A DNA stretch of 21,468 nt, taken from assembly GCA_037137575.1 (NCBI GenBank), contig JBAXKB010000019.1, positions 1 through 21,468 of the forward strand. The letters are read 5' to 3'. Below the pieces are notes generated by a model. The model ran no database searches, was not told where the DNA came from, and was given only the letters and a program-made list of their open reading frames with translations. Below, in pieces: positions 13,682 through 21,468 of this stretch (positions are counted from its first letter, which is position 1; each line of letters starts with the position of its first letter). The position numbers and the translations under genes are program-made. The DNA comes from UBA5976 sp037137575 (GTDB lineage: Bacteria > Actinomycetota > Actinomycetes > S36-B12 > UBA5976).

Positions 13682-15367
13682 ATGCTTAAAAGTGACGAAA
13701 GTTCGAACCGCGGTGCATTAGCCCCAAAGTTTGCTGGACTTTTTGCATTCATTATCGGTGTCATTGACCTCAGTCGATTTTTTGCTCCTGACCTACACGC
13801 AACTCTTACTGGGCACTTAAGTTCCGTTCCTGGCACAGTTCGCAATGCCACGGTGCTGAACACAATCTTCACCGGAACACTTTTAATACTTCTGGCAGAT
13901 GGCTTGGCTCGACGAAAGTTTCGGGCCTGGCTTGCTACCGAAATTCTGCTGCTAGTTTCTATCCTGCTGCGGTTAGTGCTCGTTACCCATTCTGATTTAG
14001 CTTTATGGGCATTATCTAGCCCAATCGCACTGTTTGTATTTCTGTTCATTTTCCGCAAGACCTTTTACGCAAAACCTGCGCCTGGTACGCGCCTAGAAAC
14101 ACTGAAGACATTTCTAACAACAGCCGGTGTGGCGCTAATTGGCTCAGCTTGTATTGTTTACATTCGCCTTCGCGAATTGACGGAACTAAATGTGCAATTC
14201 TCGTTGCATTCTGTTCTGCTTTATTCGCTGCCAGGCTTTGCTGGCGTTAGTACCGACATTTCGAATCAAAATGACTTTGGCGGCGACTTTGCCTTTTATG
14301 CGTTATTCGCCTTGGGACTAGCGGTAATTGTTCCAACACTTTATGCCATGTTGCGCAGCCATAAACCACTTCCGCAAGCACAACCAAATCAGGACGCCGA
14401 ACTGCGCTTGTTGCTTGACACTTGGGGCGAGCAAGATTCGCTTGGTTACTTTGCTTTGCGTCCCGACAAAATGTTTTCCTGGTCGCCTACTCGAAAAGCT
14501 TGCATTTCTTATCGAGTAGTTGGCGGTGTTGCTATTGCCAGTGGAGACCCACTTGGTGATCTTGAAGCTTGGCCAGGAGCGATCGAAAGTTTTATCACCG
14601 AGTGTAAGCAAAATGGCTGGATTCCAGCAGCGGCAGCCACCAGTGAAGCCGGCGCTGAAGTATGGGTGCGTGAAACGCAAATGAGCGCACTCGAGATTGG
14701 CGATGAAGCAATCGTTGAAGTTCCTACCTTCACACTCGAGGGTCGGGCAATGCGCAATGTGCGCCAAATGGTTAACCGAGTTCGCCGCCAGGGTTACACA
14801 ACACAGGTGGCAACTCTTGGCGAGCTAACTGAAACCGAGGCTATTGAACTTGCGGCCAAGAGTATTGAATGGCGAGTGGGTAAAACTGAACGTGGCTACA
14901 GCATGGCTCTTGGGCGGATCGATGCCAAGAAAGATCCAAATGTACTGACTATTCGAGCGTTTCGTGACGGCCAGTTAACTGCCTTCCTAACTTTTGTTCC
15001 TTGGGGTACGCAGGGGATGTCGCTAGATTTCATGCGGCGCTCCCCTGAATCTGATCCAGGGATAACCGAACTACTTATTTGCGACGCGATTGAAGGTTGC
15101 GCAGCCCGCGAAATTAAACAGGTTTCGCTAAATTTTGCCGCATTCCGAGACGCACTAGAGCGTGGAGACCGAATCGGTGCGGGGCCGGTAAGTAAATTCA
15201 ATCGCGGATTTTTGCGATTTGTTTCGCGCTGGATCCAGATTGATTCGCTTTACCGTTTCAACGCGAAATTCAGGCCAATTTGGGAACCTCGCTACTTGAT
15301 TTACAACGGGGGTAAAGAATTTTTACGCGCCGGTTTAGCGTACATAAAAGCTGAAGGCTTTATCTAA
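13682..15367 (+). CDS. MprF-like membrane protein with phosphatidylglycerol aminoacyltransferase domain (DUF2156)
   Basis: Protein of 561 residues. About six membrane segments lie in the first 230 residues (near 15-33, 56-76, 82-102, 105-125, 142-160, 203-225). A cytosolic C-terminal DUF2156 domain (about 235-545) follows, with CISYRVVGGVAIASGDPLGD, the AMRNVRQMVNRVRRQGYT helix, and ELLICDAIEGC. This domain moves an amino acid from aminoacyl-tRNA to phosphatidylglycerol in MprF and LysX. The membrane part is much shorter than the 14-segment MprF. The lysyl-tRNA synthetase tail of mycobacterial LysX is missing: the stop follows the DUF2156 domain. The amino acid used is not deducible. A GGGAG lies 6 nt before the ATG. 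Confidence 0.88.
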   Translation: MLKSDESSNRGALAPKFAGLFAFIIGVIDLSRFFAPDLHATLTGHLSSVPGTVRNATVLNTIFTGTLLILLADGLARRKFRAWLATEILLLVSILLRLVLVTHSDLALWALSSPIALFVFLFIFRKTFYAKPAPGTRLETLKTFLTTAGVALIGSACIVYIRLRELTELNVQFSLHSVLLYSLPGFAGVSTDISNQNDFGGDFAFYALFALGLAVIVPTLYAMLRSHKPLPQAQPNQDAELRLLLDTWGEQDSLGYFALRPDKMFSWSPTRKACISYRVVGGVAIASGDPLGDLEAWPGAIESFITECKQNGWIPAAAATSEAGAEVWVRETQMSALEIGDEAIVEVPTFTLEGRAMRNVRQMVNRVRRQGYTTQVATLGELTETEAIELAAKSIEWRVGKTERGYSMALGRIDAKKDPNVLTIRAFRDGQLTAFLTFVPWGTQGMSLDFMRRSPESDPGITELLICDAIEGCAAREIKQVSLNFAAFRDALERGDRIGAGPVSKFNRGFLRFVSRWIQIDSLYRFNAKFRPIWEPRYLIYNGGKEFLRAGLAYIKAEGFI

Positions 15368-15405
15368 ATCTTTGGCGAGCTAGAGGTTCTGAAAAGTGCG
15401 CACGA

Positions 15406-17382
15406 CTACTTAACTGTTGATGCAACTGTTGAATAGATTTCGTACTGCAATGGTTTCAATGTAAGTGTGAGATTGCCATTGATGGTTGTGGCCACGCCAT
15501 TTGAATATCGATACAACTGCTGGTTTGTTAATCCTGTTGTAATGGTTGCAGTCTGTGAAGTGTCCTTTGAAATGTTCATAACAACCAGAACAGTGTTTCC
15601 ATTTTTGGTACGGGTAAATGAAACAACTTTGTCAGCACTATTCGGTACTTCAACAACATTTCCGCCGTAGTTACCGCTAGCTAATGCCTCATTCTTCGCC
15701 TTCAAGTCGTAGAGCTTTGTGTAGAACTTAATCCAAGGTGAAGCTGTATTCCAGGTAGTTGAAACTTTTGCGTTCAATGTGGTTGGCCACACGATTGGAT
15801 CTTTAAGGAAGAACTCAAGACGACGCTGTAAACCGATTTCTTCGCCGTTATAGAGCATCGGAATGCCCTTCCAAAGTGCAGTAAGCGTTGTGGTGGCTGC
15901 AACTGCGTCACTACTTGTGCACATTGCCCCTGTTGATGCACTGCAACCCATGCGCTCGAACTCGGTTCCGTACCAAGCGTTCCAGTCGTGATTGGTGATG
16001 AAGTTAACTGGATAGGTATTCGCTGGATAGTACGAAGTTAGGCGCTGCACTTGGTAAGTAAAGTTACCCTTGGAACCACCGCCCTGCCCAACACTGTTGA
16101 GGAAGCTATACAAGAATGGCAAGTTGTAGTCAGAAACGAATGCACTCTGCAACAACGCTTGGTAACTGTCTGCTTCAGCGAGGAAGAACAGCGGTTTGAT
16201 GGCATTCAGAGTTGTGGCCATTTGATCCCAGTTGTCGAGTGAAATGTATGGCGAACTCGCGTAGTCGAGTCGGAAACCATCTACCCCGTAATTAGTGACC
16301 CAGAACTTCATCGCATTTAGCATCGCGGTGCGCATTGCTGCGTTATTGAAATCAAGTTGAACGACGTCAGACCAATCGGCCATTGGTGGTTTCATTTTGC
16401 CGGTGCTATCGGTTAAGAAGTAATCCTTGTGATTAACAGTCCATACGTTGTCCCAGGCTGTGTGATTCATTACCCAGTCCAGCAGCACGTGCATGCCCAT
16501 TGCATGAGCGGTATCTACCAGCAGCTTGAAATCGGCAAGCGTTCCATAATCAGGACTGACAGCTTGATAGTCCTTAACCGAATACGGTGACCCCTTACAC
16601 ACTGCCGATGCTGGTGGCTTAACATTCGCATTCACTGAAGATGTGCATTTACGATTTAGCGAACCAATTGGGTGAATCGGCATTAAGTAAACAACTGTGA
16701 TGCCCATTGCCTTAAGGCGAGCTAAATTATCGATTACACCTTTGAATGTGCCTGCAGTAGTGAAGTCGCGCACATTAACTTGGTAGATAACTGCGTTCTT
16801 TGTCCAGGCCGGATCTGCCGGTCGTGGTGGATTCAGTGCCGAGTTGATGTCCTTATAAATTCGGGCATCGCCGGCGCGTAGCCAAATCTCGGTGCTTGCG
16901 CCAAAGTTTTTAACAAATCGGTCGCTGCCAACATCTTTATTCCAAGAATTCTTTTGATGGATGATGAACCCAACTGAAGCTACAGCCCTTGTATAAGTAA
17001 CAGTCGCTGTGCAACCAAAGGCATCCATGCCAGTGAAATCAAAATCTTTTCCTGCCTGGCCAGGCTTATCTTCCCAAGACCAAATAACCCAGTTAATTGT
17101 GTTGGCATCAGTTGCTCGGTAGTGAATAGTTACAGATGTAGTGGCTGTTGGTGACGGCGTTGGTGAAGCAGAAACTGCTGGAGGTGCAACGGTTGCTGTA
17201 GCAGTGGCAGATGCTGACGGCGACGGGGCTGGTGCGCACGGCGCAGGGGCTGGCAATTGACCCAGGGTTACAGCCGCTTCAGATTTGGTAGCAGATGCGG
17301 TAGAAACCGCAAGAGTGAGAACAACGAACATTGCTATTAGCAAAGCGGTGGATTTACGGACCTGAACGGTTAAGCCTGTCAT
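15406..17382 (-). CDS. Secreted GH13 alpha-glucan hydrolase with pullulanase-associated (CBM41-like) domain
   Basis: Exported glycosidase, 658 residues from the ATG chosen. A signal peptide (QVRKSTALLIAMFVVLTLAV, likely cut after STASA near residue 31) is followed by a Pro/Ser/Thr/Ala-rich linker (about 43-83). Next is a pullulanase-associated starch-binding domain (about 84-180; VTIHYRATDANTINWVIWSW, GFIIHQK). The GH13 barrel (about 195-560) shows DWVMNH (302-307), nucleophile D373 in GFRLD, acid/base E403 in LAEAD and D466 in NHD. A beta domain closes it. Amylase versus pullulanase activity is undecided. In-frame starts at 17424 and TTG 17469 only lengthen the region before the signal; none has a clear ribosome site. 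It lies 125 bp after putA. Confidence 0.88.
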   Translation of the reverse strand: MTGLTVQVRKSTALLIAMFVVLTLAVSTASATKSEAAVTLGQLPAPAPCAPAPSPSASATATATVAPPAVSASPTPSPTATTSVTIHYRATDANTINWVIWSWEDKPGQAGKDFDFTGMDAFGCTATVTYTRAVASVGFIIHQKNSWNKDVGSDRFVKNFGASTEIWLRAGDARIYKDINSALNPPRPADPAWTKNAVIYQVNVRDFTTAGTFKGVIDNLARLKAMGITVVYLMPIHPIGSLNRKCTSSVNANVKPPASAVCKGSPYSVKDYQAVSPDYGTLADFKLLVDTAHAMGMHVLLDWVMNHTAWDNVWTVNHKDYFLTDSTGKMKPPMADWSDVVQLDFNNAAMRTAMLNAMKFWVTNYGVDGFRLDYASSPYISLDNWDQMATTLNAIKPLFFLAEADSYQALLQSAFVSDYNLPFLYSFLNSVGQGGGSKGNFTYQVQRLTSYYPANTYPVNFITNHDWNAWYGTEFERMGCSASTGAMCTSSDAVAATTTLTALWKGIPMLYNGEEIGLQRRLEFFLKDPIVWPTTLNAKVSTTWNTASPWIKFYTKLYDLKAKNEALASGNYGGNVVEVPNSADKVVSFTRTKNGNTVLVVMNISKDTSQTATITTGLTNQQLYRYSNGVATTINGNLTLTLKPLQYEIYSTVASTVK

Positions 17383-17507
17383 GTTTGTCACAGTAACAGT
17401 GGGCAGCAACGGAATCTTTGCCATTCTGATAACACATTTGTTACCTGAACAGCAGGCTTTTTGTTGCAATTATTGGCGCTACTGCTCGAGTGGAAAAACC
17501 AGGCGAA

Positions 17508-20500
17508 CTAATGCAGGGTGACTTGCGGCGCAGCGCCAATGTTTCCATAGCGATGATTAGTTATGGAAATACTCTGTTCACGTAACCATCTAGGCATTTC
17601 AGCGGCAGCGGAATCAGCAATTTCTCGCTTATCAATTGAAATTCCGAGTTCAAGTAAGGCCAATTCAGGAACTTCTTCACTACTAAGCCATCTGACTTTT
17701 TCGATTCGATCATGTTGAACTGCCAATTGGTCAAATAACTCATGGATTGATCCGCCGCTGCTGATAAAAATATTTAAGTCGAAATTAGCCTTCAACCACT
17801 CAAGCACTGCAATTGATTTAGGATCTGTTCCCTTATCAACTCTGACCAAAATTCCAGTTGGATAAGGTCGGTACCGCGAGTAATTCAATTCAGCCGTGAT
17901 ATTTGCTGTTGGTGTGACGACCGAACCAACAGACTTCATCCATGATTCTGCTGATTCTTTAAAATTTCTCAAATCAAGTAACGGTGACCAAATGCGCAAC
18001 TGCTCAAGATAGTGAGGTCCACCCGCTTTTGCAGTTGGACCAACACTGCTTTGTTTCCAGCCACCGAATGGCTGACGCGAAACTACCGCCCCAGTTATTC
18101 CTCGATTGATATATAGATTTCCTGCTTCAACATTGGATGCCCAATGGTTGCATTCATCTTCATCAAGCGAAGAAATACCAGCGGTTAGGCCAAAGCTGGT
18201 GGAATTTTGTAATACAAGTGCTTGGTCGAGGTCTGCAGAACTCATCAAAGCTAAAACTGGGCCAAACCATTCGTTTAAGTGGCTCCAAGACCCTGGTTTT
18301 ACGCCCAGTTTTATTCCGGCGCTCCATAGGAAGCCAGCATCATCTAACTGCGTGGGCTCAAGAAGCCAAGATTCACCCACATCCAATTGAGTTAGGGCTC
18401 TTAGTAATGAAGGTTCTGGCGGCCTGATCAGGGGTCCATTGGTTGTGCTGATATTCGTGCTTGCGCCAAAAGCTAGAGACTGTGTGGCATCACGTAACTG
18501 TGACAAAAAAGTGTCATTTGAGTAGAGCGACTCATCAATTATCGCAAGACTCGCGGCGCTGCACTTTTGACCAGCATGACCAAATGCGGACGACACCAAA
18601 TCCTTAACCGCTGAATCAATGTCTGCCGAAGCAGTAACAACTATTGAATTCTTGCCACTTGTTTCAGCTAGTAAATTCAAATCTGGTTTCCAACTTTTAA
18701 ACATCTTCGCGGTTTCAAAAGAGCCCGTGAGTATGACTGCTGAAATGCCTTCATGGGTTACTAAGTATTTTCCGATTTCGTCATCACGACATGGCAAGAA
18801 CTGCAACACGTCGCTAGGAATCCCTGCCTGCCACAGAATGTCGACTAATGCCTTTGCGGTTGCAACTGTTTCAGGGGCAGGTTTCAAGATAACTGTGTTG
18901 CCTGCTGCCAACGCGGCACAAACGCCTCCCATTGGAATAGCAAATGGAAAATTCCAGGGAGGTATCACAAGTACCGGCCCTACGGGCTGGGATACATCAT
19001 CTAATTTGGTTGCTTGATCTGCGTAATAGTTGGCAAAATCTATTGCTTCACTAATCTCAGCATCAGCTTCCATAAGTGGCTTGGCGCCATCGCGCGCCAT
19101 TAGTGCTATCAACTCTGGCCTGCGATTAGATATCAGATGGGCGGCGTCACGCAGCAACTGCGCCCGTTGAAGCGCTCCCCTGGCTTCCCACTCACCCAAG
19201 GAAGCAACAGCTGCTGACACAGCGCAATCAACATCGGCTGTTGTAGCGACGTTGTAGGTGTACCAATGGGCCCCATTTGCATTGGGGTCTATTCCTATCT
19301 CAACATCGCTCGATTCGGATAGCGCATTTATCCCTAGTGGGATCTGGAACTCTGGCCTGCTTACAACTCTTTGCAAAGCATCACGAACTTCTTGCTGAAA
19401 ATCAGGGTTTGTCGGATCGCTATCACTGGCGTTTTCGAAACCGTCATTGCTTTCAAGTGCCGCAAATTGGTGCCGCCGTGACTGCGTTGAAACTAGGTGG
19501 CGAGCAGAGACGGCCTGAACAAACTTCTCCATCTGAGACTCAAATGCCAGACCAGAAGTTGAAATGTTGAACGATGCACTTAAGTAATTCTCTGCAGACG
19601 TGTTTTCATCGAGTCTGCGCACCAAGTAAGCGACAGCGCTCGAGAAATCAGATTGGTAAGTAACTGGTGAATACAGCAACACTGTGCCAAAAGTTTCAGT
19701 AATAGCAAGCGCCTCAGAATTGGCCATGCCTTCTAGCATCTCGATATCAATCTGATGTTCTACATCACGCTGGCGCGCAACACAAATGGCCCAGGCCAGG
19801 TGGAAAAGGTTGTGACTTGCGATACCAACTCGTATCGCAGCTGAATTTTCTGGGCGCAGCAGGATGTCAAGCATGCGCAAGTAACTTGCATCGACCACGG
19901 CTTTAGATTCGTAGGTGGCTATTGGCCAACCATGCAATTGCGCATCCGTTAATTCTTGGGCAAGGTTTGCCCCTTTAACAATGCGAATTTTTATCGCAGC
20001 GCCAGTTCGCTCAAACCTTTGTTTAGCCCAATGAATCAGGTGCTGCATTTGCGCGTGTGAGTCTGGCAAGTAGGCCTGTAGAACAATGCCTGCGGATAAG
20101 TTTTCAAATTCAGGTTCATCAAGCAGCTTTGTGAAAACGTCAACAGTAATTTTGAGATCTTTGAATTCTTCCATGTCCAAATTCACAAAAGTTTTATTCC
20201 GAATTGAACTCCGATAAATCTCACGAAGTGGAATAGCCACACGTTCAATGGAACCGCGATGGTCGAGTGCATTTATTTGACTCACGAGTGCTGAGATCTT
20301 AACTGAAACATAATCAACTTCGGGCCGCTGCATCATTTCCAGAACTGACTGAAGCCGATCACGCGCCTCTTTCTCACCTAAAATCGCTTCGCCCAAGACA
20401 TTGATATTTAGTTTTATTTTCGAGTTATTTCGAGCCTGGATGTGACTTGCTAACTGCTCAGACTCAGCTGGCAAAATAATGCCGACTGCGGCTTTGCGCA

Positions 20501-20867
20501 CTCGCCACCGCACGCATCGCATTACAAAATTTGGAGAAACTTTCGAAGCCAGAATTGCGGCTCTGACCAATGAGAAATCTAAAGTTCCAAGGCCAGGAGC
20601 TGAGGCTAATCCGCCGACTTCAGCAAATGCGCGCGCGGCATCACGATTCGAGTTGATTCGGATTACTCGATCCGTGAGCATCATCGTGAATTTGGATGCA
20701 CTTGAATGAGTAACCATCCGCGCGAAGCGTTTTCTGTTTGCCCGCTCGTGGCTTGTGCGCTTGGTTTCAGCGGCAGCAATAAGCACTCTAGTTAAATCAA
20801 TACTGGGATTAGTGAGTGAATCAATTGTTTTATCCGGTTCAACTGAAGTCACAGTCGGCTCACCCAC
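17508..20867 (-). CDS. putA: Bifunctional proline dehydrogenase / L-glutamate gamma-semialdehyde dehydrogenase
   Basis: Oxidises proline to glutamate in two steps. It has 1119 residues. The FAD-binding proline dehydrogenase barrel (about 60-450) shows KISALVSQ (190-197), NLDMEE (229-234), RIVKGAN (295-301) and the substrate motif YLVRRLDEN (414-422). The NAD-dependent aldehyde dehydrogenase (about 520-1000) shows PWNFPFAIPMGGV, general base E735 in LAETSGKN and nucleophile C769 in GQKCSA, ending QPFGGWKQSSVG. About 110 further residues of unclear role follow. The N-terminal ribbon-helix-helix repressor domain of enterobacterial PutA is missing. GTG start; an AGGAG lies about 14 nt upstream, rather far, so the start is not certain. 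Confidence 0.95.
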   Translation of the reverse strand: MGEPTVTSVEPDKTIDSLTNPSIDLTRVLIAAAETKRTSHERANRKRFARMVTHSSASKFTMMLTDRVIRINSNRDAARAFAEVGGLASAPGLGTLDFSLVRAAILASKVSPNFVMRCVRWRVRKAAVGIILPAESEQLASHIQARNNSKIKLNINVLGEAILGEKEARDRLQSVLEMMQRPEVDYVSVKISALVSQINALDHRGSIERVAIPLREIYRSSIRNKTFVNLDMEEFKDLKITVDVFTKLLDEPEFENLSAGIVLQAYLPDSHAQMQHLIHWAKQRFERTGAAIKIRIVKGANLAQELTDAQLHGWPIATYESKAVVDASYLRMLDILLRPENSAAIRVGIASHNLFHLAWAICVARQRDVEHQIDIEMLEGMANSEALAITETFGTVLLYSPVTYQSDFSSAVAYLVRRLDENTSAENYLSASFNISTSGLAFESQMEKFVQAVSARHLVSTQSRRHQFAALESNDGFENASDSDPTNPDFQQEVRDALQRVVSRPEFQIPLGINALSESSDVEIGIDPNANGAHWYTYNVATTADVDCAVSAAVASLGEWEARGALQRAQLLRDAAHLISNRRPELIALMARDGAKPLMEADAEISEAIDFANYYADQATKLDDVSQPVGPVLVIPPWNFPFAIPMGGVCAALAAGNTVILKPAPETVATAKALVDILWQAGIPSDVLQFLPCRDDEIGKYLVTHEGISAVILTGSFETAKMFKSWKPDLNLLAETSGKNSIVVTASADIDSAVKDLVSSAFGHAGQKCSAASLAIIDESLYSNDTFLSQLRDATQSLAFGASTNISTTNGPLIRPPEPSLLRALTQLDVGESWLLEPTQLDDAGFLWSAGIKLGVKPGSWSHLNEWFGPVLALMSSADLDQALVLQNSTSFGLTAGISSLDEDECNHWASNVEAGNLYINRGITGAVVSRQPFGGWKQSSVGPTAKAGGPHYLEQLRIWSPLLDLRNFKESAESWMKSVGSVVTPTANITAELNYSRYRPYPTGILVRVDKGTDPKSIAVLEWLKANFDLNIFISSGGSIHELFDQLAVQHDRIEKVRWLSSEEVPELALLELGISIDKREIADSAAAEMPRWLREQSISITNHRYGNIGAAPQVTLH

Positions 20868-20911
20868 CAGTTACGGATTAACTCCTGCCTCATTGCAGAG
20901 TAATAACCGTA

Positions 20912-20950
20912 ATTATCCTGCAAATGGCACAAACATTGAGCCAATTTGTG
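20912..20950 (-). promoter_or_regulatory. Candidate putA promoter and operator
   Basis: On the minus strand GATAAT (20912-20917) could be a -10 box. Upstream of it lies CACAAA-N11-TTTGTG (20928-20950), a 6-bp inverted repeat that covers the place of the -35. It is a plausible site for a proline-responsive regulator, which is not encoded here. The rest of the gap to the acetyltransferase gene (20951-21020) shows nothing recognisable. Confidence 0.35.
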
Positions 20951-21023
20951 AAGTTTAAAGGACTAAGGAGACTCTCAAAAGGTCGGCAAACCCCAGGAAA
21001 ATAACGAGTTACTAGGCGGTACT

Positions 21024-21029
21024 TAGACT
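21024..21029 (+). promoter_or_regulatory. Candidate leaderless -10 box of the acetyltransferase gene
   Basis: TAGACT ends 6 nt before the ATG at 21036 and no Shine-Dalgarno is present. This fits a leaderless transcript, as for nif3. No clear -35 is seen. Confidence 0.4.
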
Positions 21030-21035
21030 TGCCTT

Positions 21036-21468
21036 ATGCAAATACGAGCAGCGAAACCCGACGAAGCACAGACAATTCTTGACTTCATCATGCACCTAGC
21101 GGTTTATGAGAAGTGCCCGGAAGAAGCGGTGGCGACGCTGGACCATATTTCAAACACTTTCTTCGGCGAGAACCCCCAGGTGTTCTGCGACTTTGTTGAA
21201 GTCGACAACCAGATTGTGGGCTTTGTCGCTTGGTATCTCAACTACTCAACTTGGACCGGTACACACGGCATCTATGTTGAAGATCTATTCGTGCTGCCGG
21301 AACATCGCGGCAATGGTTATGGCAAAGCGCTACTCGCCTACTTGGCCAATGTGTGCGTTACGCGTGGATACGAGCGTTTGCAGTGGTGGGTGCTCAACTG
21401 GAACCAGCCATCCATCGAGTTCTATGAGTTACTCGGAGCTAAACCCATGAACGAATGGACAGTGATGC
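21036..21468 (+). CDS. GNAT-family N-acetyltransferase (partial, 3' end beyond the window)
   Basis: 144 codons are visible and the frame is still open at the window edge. The GNAT acetyl-CoA loop is YVEDLFVLPEHRGNGYGKALL (R/Q-x-x-G-x-G/A form HRGNGYG), followed by LQWWVLNWNQPSIEFYELLGA. The pattern IYVEDLFVLPEHRG with WVLNWNQPSIEFYELLGA is that of the spermidine/diamine acetyltransferase (SSAT-like) group. A polyamine substrate is therefore possible but not shown. By family length only a few to some twenty residues should be missing. It is divergent to putA. Confidence 0.88.
   Translation, partial: MQIRAAKPDEAQTILDFIMHLAVYEKCPEEAVATLDHISNTFFGENPQVFCDFVEVDNQIVGFVAWYLNYSTWTGTHGIYVEDLFVLPEHRGNGYGKALLAYLANVCVTRGYERLQWWVLNWNQPSIEFYELLGAKPMNEWTVM

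Noticed and set aside
15368..15405. Terminator between the convergent MprF-like and GH13 genes
   Set aside because: Only an 8-bp palindrome GTGCGCAC (15396-15403) is present, without a loop or T-tract.
17383..17469. Longer N-terminus of the GH13 enzyme (TTG 17469 or ATG 17424)
   Set aside because: It would put 14-29 additional residues before the signal peptide without a better ribosome site. The ATG at 17424 remains possible.
18106..19570. Several plus-strand open frames inside putA
   Set aside because: They are antisense shadows of a strongly conserved coding sequence with intact catalytic motifs.
1..21468. Mobile elements, CRISPR arrays, prophage or defence genes
   Set aside because: No transposase, integrase, regular repeat-spacer array or known defence domain was seen on either strand; all genes fit conserved actinobacterial families.

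Overview
The window reads as chromosomal DNA of an actinobacterium (Actinomycetota) with moderate GC (about half, judged by eye) and tightly packed genes. The call rests on gene content and order. An RNase P RNA sits beside an RNase H / zinc-ribbon / Nif3 operon. An AhpE-type peroxiredoxin and a DUF3052 gene stand divergent to a homodimeric-type aceE. A PucR-type regulator follows, then fabD-fabH-acpP-fabF, then a convergent DUF3145 gene. This block resembles the Rv2228c-Rv2245 region of Mycobacterium and the SCO2386-SCO2390 region of Streptomyces, as remembered from established knowledge. Modest GC and compact spacing would fit a streamlined aquatic lineage (Nanopelagicales/acI or small Microbacteriaceae), but this is inference.

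Layout. 1-2700: rnpB, a three-gene operon with touching or overlapping ends (nif3, zinc-ribbon coiled-coil protein, RNase HI) and a solitary tRNA-Val(UAC), all on the minus strand. 2700-2946: a gene-free stretch with a tRNA promoter, a strong hairpin and a possible small RNA. 2947-3861: ahpE-like peroxiredoxin and DUF3052, minus strand. 3862-4106: divergent control region with a structured aceE leader and a mini-ORF. 4107-12015: aceE, fasR-like regulator, fabD, fabH, acpP, fabF, all plus strand. 12012-13574: DUF3145 and a HODM alpha-subunit-like (DUF3445) protein, minus strand. 13682-15367: an MprF-like membrane aminoacyltransferase, plus strand. 15406-20867: a secreted GH13 glycosidase with a pullulanase-associated domain and a bifunctional PutA, minus strand. 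21036-end: a GNAT acetyltransferase cut by the window edge.

How it fits together. AceE (E1 of pyruvate dehydrogenase) supplies acetyl-CoA. FabD loads malonyl onto the acyl carrier protein (AcpP), FabH primes and FabF elongates type II fatty-acid synthesis. The PucR-type regulator lies directly upstream of an inverted repeat that overlaps the fabD promoter, so it is the natural candidate regulator. PutA (proline to glutamate) and the secreted alpha-glucan hydrolase point to use of amino acids and polysaccharide. The MprF-like protein probably modifies membrane lipid charge.

Most of the window is ordinary conserved housekeeping. The least ordinary points are the lysine-free biotinyl/lipoyl-like tail on FabD, the structured aceE leader with an overlapping 7-codon ORF, the inverted repeats at the fabD promoter, the long acpP-fabF intercistronic hairpin and a possible small RNA near 2790-2890. 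I found no mobile element, CRISPR array or defence system, and no convincing undescribed multi-gene system.
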